In this document: positions 59,226 to 64,000 of the stretch, piece by piece
How the letters are laid out: the number at the start of each line of letters is the position of its first letter
Numbering within the stretch: position 1 is the first letter of the stretch
Assembly: GCF_003425665.1 (NCBI RefSeq)
Contig: NZ_QQRQ01000001.1
Location: 62,001-126,000, forward strand
DNA: 64,000 nt
Reading direction: 5' to 3'
Origin: Evtepia gabavorous
GTDB taxonomy: Bacteria > Bacillota > Clostridia > Oscillospirales > Oscillospiraceae
Program-made: the position numbers and the translations under genes
The notes under the pieces: generated by a model
Databases searched by the model: none
What the model was told of the DNA's origin: nothing
What the model saw: only the letters and a program-made list of their open reading frames with translations

Positions 59226-61604
59226 TTATGCGGTGTATTTCCCACCACTGGCTTTATGAAATAAAAGACTCAGACCTTCCAGGGCTTTGTTCAGCAGCCA
59301 GATGACAGAGGGAATCAGTAGAATAAATACCGTGAGAACCAAAATACCGCCGAAGGACAGCGGAGACAGAGAGAAGAGACCGGGGATGACTGCGATGATG
59401 AAGAGCAAAGCAAGGATTAGTCCCCCCATCATGCCCAGATGGAGCCGGTTGACAGGCTTGGCCACCCGCCAGACCATAAAGAATCCCACGATGGTGACCA
59501 GCAGTGCGGTGATGGTGGAAATTTCGTTGTTGCTGATTTGGAAAGCTTGCTGGAAAAGAAGTACAAAAATGATGATAAACAAATCTGTAAACGCCGCCGG
59601 AAGAGCCCGGACGATGGCGTTGCGGAGAAATTTTCCACTGACCAAATTTTCGTTGGGCTCCAGAGCTAGGATCAGGGAGGGGATACCAATGGAAAGCAGA
59701 CTCATCAGTGTCAGCTGCGACGGAGAGAGGGGATAGGAGAACACAGCGGTAATGGAGATCACAGCCAAGATCAGGGAGAAAATATTTTTCACCAGATACA
59801 AGGAGGCCGCCCGTTCAATGTTGTTGATGACCCGGCGCCCTTCCGCCACCACAGAGGGCATGGAGGAGAAGTCAGAGTTCATGAGAACCAGATCGGAAAT
59901 CTGGGCGGCCACGTCACTGCCTGAGGCCATGGCCACGCTGCAATCGGCTTCCTTCAGGGCCAGCACGTCGTTGACACCGTCACCGGTCATGGCCACCGTG
60001 TGCTTGTTGCTTTGCAGGGCCTGGATCAGAAGCTTTTTCTGATTGGGCTTCACCCGGCCGAAGACGTTGTACTCCTCGCAGGCGGCTTCGATGTCCTCAT
60101 AGGTCTCCAGGGTGGAGGCATCCACGTAGCGGTCCGCACCCTCAATCCCGGCCTCCCGGGCAGCTGCGGAAACGGTGACAGGGTTGTCCCCGGAGATGAC
60201 TTTCACGGTGACGCCCTGCGCGTGGAAGTAGGCAAAGGTCTCTTTGGCATTTTCCCGCACTGGGTTGCGCAGCAAAACGAAAGCCAGAGGCAGAGGAGAG
60301 GAGATACCCCGTCCGTTGGGGCCAGGCTGGCAGGCGGCAAAGAGCAGTACCCGGCTGCCGTCGGCCATGGCTTCCTCAGCCACGGAGCGGTAGGGAGCGT
60401 AGCCCTCAGCACCCAAAATAAACTCCGGCGCCCCTAACACATAGCTCTCTTGGCCGCCGTAAGATACCGCGCTGTACTTGGTCTCCGAGGAAAACCCCAG
60501 CACCTGCAGAGCCTTTCGGGCGGTGTCAGAGCGCAGGGATTTTTGCAGGGCCTGCATAGTCTCATTGTCGGGTTCCATGTTGGAAACAAAGTCCGACAAA
60601 AGCTTTTCCAGCTGTGCCTCCGTGACCTGGGTGGCCAGAGGGAGCATGCCGCAGTATGCCATCTCCGGTTGGGTGATGGTTCCTGTTTTGTCCACACACA
60701 GCACGTCGACCCGGGCCAGCGTTTCCGTGCATTTGAGGTCCTGTACTAAGGTGTTCTGGGCGGCCAGGCGAAGAACGCTGGCGGCCAGCGCCAGGCTGAC
60801 CATCAGATATAGCCCCTCTGGGATCATTCCGATGACTGCGGCGGCGGTGGTCTCAACCCCTTCTTTGAGGGAGAGGCCCAACAGAGAGGTTTGCCGATAG
60901 AAGAGCATCCCGCCGATGGGGACAATGAGGATGCCGATGGCAATCAGCAGCCGGTTGAGAGAGCGCATCATGCCGGGGAGATGATTTTTTTTGGATTTCT
61001 TGGCCTCATTGGTCAGCTGGGAGGCGTAGGAATCTGCCCCCACGTGAGTAAGAATGGCGTAGCATTTTCCAGAGACGACAAAGCTCCCAGACAGAAGCTC
61101 GCTGCCCACGCCCTTGGAAATTTCGTCGGACTCTCCTGTGATCAGGGATTCGTTGACCTGCACGGAGCCGGAAACCACCTTGGCATCGGCGGCAATCTGA
61201 TTGCCTGCGGATAGAACCACCAAGTCATCCTTCACCAGATCGGCGGTGGGGATGGTGGTGACTTTGCTGTCCCGAATGACCTGGGCCCGGGGGGCGGAGA
61301 GAAGAGAGAGGGCGTCCAATTTCTTTTTTGCATGGAGCTCCTGGATGATGCCGATGGCGGTATTCGCGGCGACCACCAGCAGGAAGATCAATTCTCCAAA
61401 AGAGCCAACGGCAATCAAAAAGCCGGCAATGATGAAAAAAATCAGATTGAAAAAAGAGAACAAATTTTCCAGTACAATCCGCTTCACCGACTTGGTGGGG
61501 GACTCCGGCGGGGTGTTGACCTGACCGGCTTGGATTCGTGCCCTGACCTGGGACGCTGTCAGACCAAGGGGACTTTGGCCGGCGGGTTGGTGCAATGACG
61601 GCAT
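59226..61604 (-). CDS. P-type cation-transporting ATPase (CtpE-like)
   Basis: The 792-aa pump has all P-type motifs: ITGESDE (dephosphorylation loop, about 155), IGMIPEGLYL in membrane helix 4, VDKTGTIT with the phosphorylated aspartate (about 304) and MTGDGVNDVLALKEADCSVA (about 540). About ten membrane helices are seen. PEGL in helix 4 and the lack of heavy-metal N-terminal domains argue against a copper or zinc pump. The CtpE group (calcium) is my best guess, but the ion is not certain. ATG 61604 lies 7 nt after GGAGG; a GTG two codons upstream touches the RBS. Confidence 0.88.
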   Translation of the reverse strand: MPSLHQPAGQSPLGLTASQVRARIQAGQVNTPPESPTKSVKRIVLENLFSFFNLIFFIIAGFLIAVGSFGELIFLLVVAANTAIGIIQELHAKKKLDALSLLSAPRAQVIRDSKVTTIPTADLVKDDLVVLSAGNQIAADAKVVSGSVQVNESLITGESDEISKGVGSELLSGSFVVSGKCYAILTHVGADSYASQLTNEAKKSKKNHLPGMMRSLNRLLIAIGILIVPIGGMLFYRQTSLLGLSLKEGVETTAAAVIGMIPEGLYLMVSLALAASVLRLAAQNTLVQDLKCTETLARVDVLCVDKTGTITQPEMAYCGMLPLATQVTEAQLEKLLSDFVSNMEPDNETMQALQKSLRSDTARKALQVLGFSSETKYSAVSYGGQESYVLGAPEFILGAEGYAPYRSVAEEAMADGSRVLLFAACQPGPNGRGISSPLPLAFVLLRNPVRENAKETFAYFHAQGVTVKVISGDNPVTVSAAAREAGIEGADRYVDASTLETYEDIEAACEEYNVFGRVKPNQKKLLIQALQSNKHTVAMTGDGVNDVLALKEADCSVAMASGSDVAAQISDLVLMNSDFSSMPSVVAEGRRVINNIERAASLYLVKNIFSLILAVISITAVFSYPLSPSQLTLMSLLSIGIPSLILALEPNENLVSGKFLRNAIVRALPAAFTDLFIIIFVLLFQQAFQISNNEISTITALLVTIVGFFMVWRVAKPVNRLHLGMMGGLILALLFIIAVIPGLFSLSPLSFGGILVLTVFILLIPSVIWLLNKALEGLSLLFHKASGGKYTA

Positions 61605-61640
61605 ACGCACGCCTCCGATTTCTGGGAGATTTCTGATGCG

Positions 61641-61688
61641 AAAAACCGGAGGCCCGGGGGCATAGATCCCATGGGGCCTCCGGTTTTT
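61641..61688 (-). terminator. Terminator after the radical SAM gene
   Basis: AAAAACCGGAGGCCC and GGGCCTCCGGTTTTT pair over about 15 bp with a central loop and short inner stem. It ends in T5 on the minus strand and also on the plus strand. Confidence 0.85.
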
Positions 61689-61754
61689 GCAACCAAAGGT
61701 AGTATACTATTTTTCGTCAAAAATAACAACGAATAGATTGTAAACAATTCCCGG

Positions 61755-63131
61755 TTACTTTCCCACAGCCACCTTGCCGCAGGTTGCACAGTTGTGAGAG
61801 CAGTCCCACAGATGCTCGGCGGTGGGAGCCCAGTTCTCCGCGTAACTGTCGCATTTGGCGCACAGATCATCCACGTCTTCCAGGGCGGTTACGTCACTGG
61901 GGTGTGCCCCGGATTTGTGGACCATTTCCCGCAGTTTTTCCGGATTCTCCAGCATGGGGCAGGGCCGCAGATGGTTTTCATTGAACGGTTGACCATCGTG
62001 GTATGCCATGAACAGGGGAGAGCACAGTGCTTCCAGCAGAGTCTTTTCCCGGATGTTGGAATCGGAATAATGAATGAACACGCAGGGATCGCAGTCACCG
62101 TTGGCGTTGATGTGGAGGTAACGGCGGCCGCCGGCGATACATCCGCCTACATACTCGCCGTCGTTCTGGAAGTCCAGCATGAAGATGGGCTTCTTTCCCC
62201 GGAGCTCCCGAATCTGGTGATACATATATTCTCTCTGTTCCGGCGAGGGGAGCAGTTCCGGCACCGCATCCTTGCCCACAGGCATGTAGTGGAAGTACCA
62301 GACAAAATAAGCGCCCCATTCCACCAACTGGTCCACATAAGCCTCTGTGCTGACGTCTTTGATATTGGCGCTGGTGTAGCAAGTGGAGATGCCGAAAGGC
62401 AGACGATTGCGCTTAAGCAGATTCATGGCGTTAACGGCTCGTTGATATGTGCCATTGCCCCGACGGGAGTCCGTCGCTTCTTCAAAGCCTTCCACACTGA
62501 TAACAGGCACAAAATTCTTTACTTTCAGCATGTTCTGTGCAAACTCTTCGTCGATCAGAGTTCCGTTGGTAAAGCACATAAAGATGGCGTCAGAATGCTT
62601 TTCGCAGAGCTTAATCAGGTCTTTTTTCCGCACCAGGGGTTCACCGCCGGTGTAGATATAGAAGTAAGTGCCCATTTCCTTACCCTGGCGAATGATATCA
62701 TCAATTTCATCATAGGACAGGTTCAACTTGTTGCCGTACTCTGCGGCCCAACATCCCTTGCAATGAAGGTTGCAGGCAGAGGTGGGGTCCAGCAGGATGG
62801 CCCAGGGCACGTTGCAGTTGTACTTGGTGCGGTACTCGTCCTGCTTTTTCCAGCCGGTGATGCTGGCGTTGAGGAAAAGGTTGGACAATAAGGTCTCGGT
62901 AAAGCCCAGATCCATTTCAGTCATCATACGAAGCACCAGCTTGTGGGCGGTGGAGTCTTCGTTGTTGATGGCGTCACGGATGGCCTGGCGCTGACGGGGG
63001 AAGGACTGGGGACCGTCACCCGCGAATTTGTCCACCATGTCCATTACATGGGTTAAGTTTTTGATGGGGTCCTTTTCAATGTAGGAAAAGGCCTGACTCA
63101 ATGCGAATTTTTTGATGCTGTCGCCTAACAT
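61755..63131 (-). CDS. Radical SAM protein with SPASM-like C-terminus
   Basis: The 458-aa protein has the radical SAM cluster C120-x3-C124-x2-C127 in PTSACNLHCKGCWAAEYGN, then YTGGEPLVRKKDLIKLCEKH, an SAM-binding G-G-E-P motif. A C-terminal cysteine-rich part (GDCDPCVFIHYS, CPMLENP, DDLCAKC, CSHNCATCGK) could hold auxiliary clusters. An N-terminal helical region of about 100 residues precedes the core. No substrate peptide gene is seen nearby. The family is common in gut Clostridia but its reaction is unknown. The RBS is AGGGAGG. Confidence 0.88.
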   Translation of the reverse strand: MLGDSIKKFALSQAFSYIEKDPIKNLTHVMDMVDKFAGDGPQSFPRQRQAIRDAINNEDSTAHKLVLRMMTEMDLGFTETLLSNLFLNASITGWKKQDEYRTKYNCNVPWAILLDPTSACNLHCKGCWAAEYGNKLNLSYDEIDDIIRQGKEMGTYFYIYTGGEPLVRKKDLIKLCEKHSDAIFMCFTNGTLIDEEFAQNMLKVKNFVPVISVEGFEEATDSRRGNGTYQRAVNAMNLLKRNRLPFGISTCYTSANIKDVSTEAYVDQLVEWGAYFVWYFHYMPVGKDAVPELLPSPEQREYMYHQIRELRGKKPIFMLDFQNDGEYVGGCIAGGRRYLHINANGDCDPCVFIHYSDSNIREKTLLEALCSPLFMAYHDGQPFNENHLRPCPMLENPEKLREMVHKSGAHPSDVTALEDVDDLCAKCDSYAENWAPTAEHLWDCSHNCATCGKVAVGK

Positions 63132-63222
63132 AATAAATTTCCTCCCTTATGTGCGATATCAAGAAAGCTCCGACCAAAATAAGAATAGAGTGGAAAGCAA
63201 GAATCAAAAGCGGTCAGTGTAT

Positions 63223-63251
63223 ATCATAGTACGTTCTGTTGCATTTTGCAA
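63223..63251 (-). promoter_or_regulatory. Promoter of the radical SAM gene
   Basis: On the minus strand TTGCAA (63251-63246) and TATGAT (63228-63223) are 17 nt apart, leaving a leader of about 85 nt. Confidence 0.65.
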
Positions 63252-63661
63252 GCGTCAACCCATACAAATAGTGAGAATACCATGAAAATAAGCCAGACCA
63301 TTTTGATCGGAGGAGAGGCAGGAAAAGCCTGTCGCTTATTATAGGACTTTATTTTTTATTTTGCAAGTGTTTTTTACAAAAGTAGTTACATAAATGGAAA
63401 AATGGAGTTTGCAATCCATATTTTTCCAAATAATTGAAAATGAGCGCGTGTTATGTTACAATACAAAATCTGAGCATATGAGGAGAGGGGGGCGGGAAGG
63501 GACGGTTAAATCGTTGTTTACCGGTTCCCAAAAGAATCGGCAACGGAAGGTTGAAAGCGTAATAAAGGCCAAAGAGACATGAGTAACATGGCCATTTTAT
63601 GAGATTTTATCCACGAAAAAGAAATATTTCTTTACAGTCTGAGCAAATAGGAGGGATAGAC
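63252..63661. other. AT-rich intergenic region with a plus-strand promoter
   Basis: TTGAAA (63434-63439) and TACAAT (63457-63462) are 17 nt apart and would drive the last gene with a leader of almost 200 nt. The leader has short inverted pieces (GGCCAAAGAGACATG...CATGGCC near 63568-63597) but no riboswitch I recognise. A 62-codon open frame across this stretch has no good RBS and no coding look. The part 63252-63430 is AT-rich and holds nothing I can name. Confidence 0.5.
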
Positions 63662-64000
63662 ATGTTTCAGGGATTTTCCCAGCAGACCAATGACTTTCTC
63701 TGGGGGATACGCTTTAACAATGAGCGGTCTTGGTTTGAGGCGCATAAGCAGGAATACCTGGACTACGTACAAAGCCCCCTGCGCCAGCTGGCCCAGGAGG
63801 TCTATGCACGGTTTTCTGCGGCCCATGAGGAACTGCCTTTGATGGTGCGGGTCAGCCGCATCTATCGGGATGCCCGCCGGCTCTATGGCCGTGGGCCCTA
63901 TAAAAGCCATCTGTGGTTTTCCCTGCGGATGTCCGGGGAGAACTGGGCGGAGCAGCCGGTGTTCTGGTTTGAAATTTATCCAGCCGGCTATGCCTATGGT
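63662..64000 (+). CDS. DUF2461 domain protein (partial, 3' end outside the window)
   Basis: The 113 visible residues, FLWGIRFNNERSWFEAHKQE, then SRIYRDARRLYGRGPYKSHL and WFEIYPAGYAYG, match the beginning of DUF2461 (TIGR02453) proteins, which are usually about 200-220 residues. The function of the family is unknown. ATG 63662 follows AGGAGGG by 7 nt. The gene is cut by the right window edge. Confidence 0.88.
   Translation, partial: MFQGFSQQTNDFLWGIRFNNERSWFEAHKQEYLDYVQSPLRQLAQEVYARFSAAHEELPLMVRVSRIYRDARRLYGRGPYKSHLWFSLRMSGENWAEQPVFWFEIYPAGYAYG

Noticed and set aside
63394-63582. 62-codon open frame in the gap before the DUF2461 gene
   Set aside because: No RBS before the ATG, it overlaps the promoter at 63434-63462, and its composition does not look coding.

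Overview
The window reads as chromosomal DNA of an anaerobic Firmicute of class Clostridia. A gut Oscillospiraceae-type organism (Flavonifractor, Lawsonibacter or Intestinimonas relatives) is my best guess. The reasons are GC-rich genes with AGGAGG ribosome binding sites and AT-rich promoter gaps, pyruvate:ferredoxin oxidoreductase with a polyferredoxin, acetate kinase, formate-tetrahydrofolate ligase, a Spo0A-like DNA-binding protein, and clostridial versions of purine enzymes. I see no rRNA and no CRISPR array. One tRNA gene, two riboswitches and many intrinsic terminators are visible.

Layout. 1-5 kb: the 5' part of rimP (minus strand, cut by the window edge) diverges from a LytR-CpsA-Psr cell-wall gene. 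A polytopic permease, dCTP deaminase and a DUF3870 gene follow. 5-11.4 kb: a tightly overlapping operon encodes a tandem RnfB-like polyferredoxin, pyruvate:ferredoxin oxidoreductase (nifJ) and a GltD/NfnB-type flavoprotein. 11.4-16 kb: single genes for a GNAT protein, a class D beta-lactamase-like lipoprotein, a DUF4003 protein, a MerR/GyrI regulator with a 19-bp-spacer promoter, and a divergent XRE regulator / Spo0A-C-like pair. 16-21.2 kb: a LysR gene diverges from six small redox genes (flavodoxin, cupin, RibD-like reductase, aldo-keto reductase, carboxymuconolactone decarboxylase-like protein, iron alcohol dehydrogenase). 21.2-24 kb: a MATE-TetR operon whose promoter lies in a large inverted repeat, then a Crp/Fnr regulator.

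24-28.7 kb holds a DUF11-repeat surface-type protein split into two reading frames in the middle of one repeat. 28.8-32.2 kb has a TrmH methyltransferase, a DtxR/MntR-type regulator and an ABC_ATPase-family protein. 32.3-36.9 kb is an accessory patch. It contains a PD-(D/E)XK (NucS-like) nuclease, an unrecognised and possibly 5'-truncated gene, a tyrosine recombinase with a changed active-site histidine, and a frameshifted, truncated DUF4417 gene. The DUF4417 remnant lies against tRNA-Pro(UGG), whose last 12 bases are repeated 1.4 kb away, so the patch looks like eroded mobile DNA at a tRNA.

37-42.4 kb: split transketolase, then two tandem alanine/glycine:cation symporters, the first preceded by a glycine riboswitch. 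42.5-56.5 kb: one long purine operon behind a ZTP riboswitch (purE, purF, purM, purN, purO-like, AICAR transformylase-only purH, purD, purL, guaB, fhs). The riboswitch senses the signal of low 10-formyl-THF, fhs makes 10-formyl-THF, and purN and the AICAR transformylase consume it. 56.6-64 kb: tmcAL, ackA, a P-type cation ATPase, a radical SAM protein and the start of a DUF2461 gene cut by the window edge.
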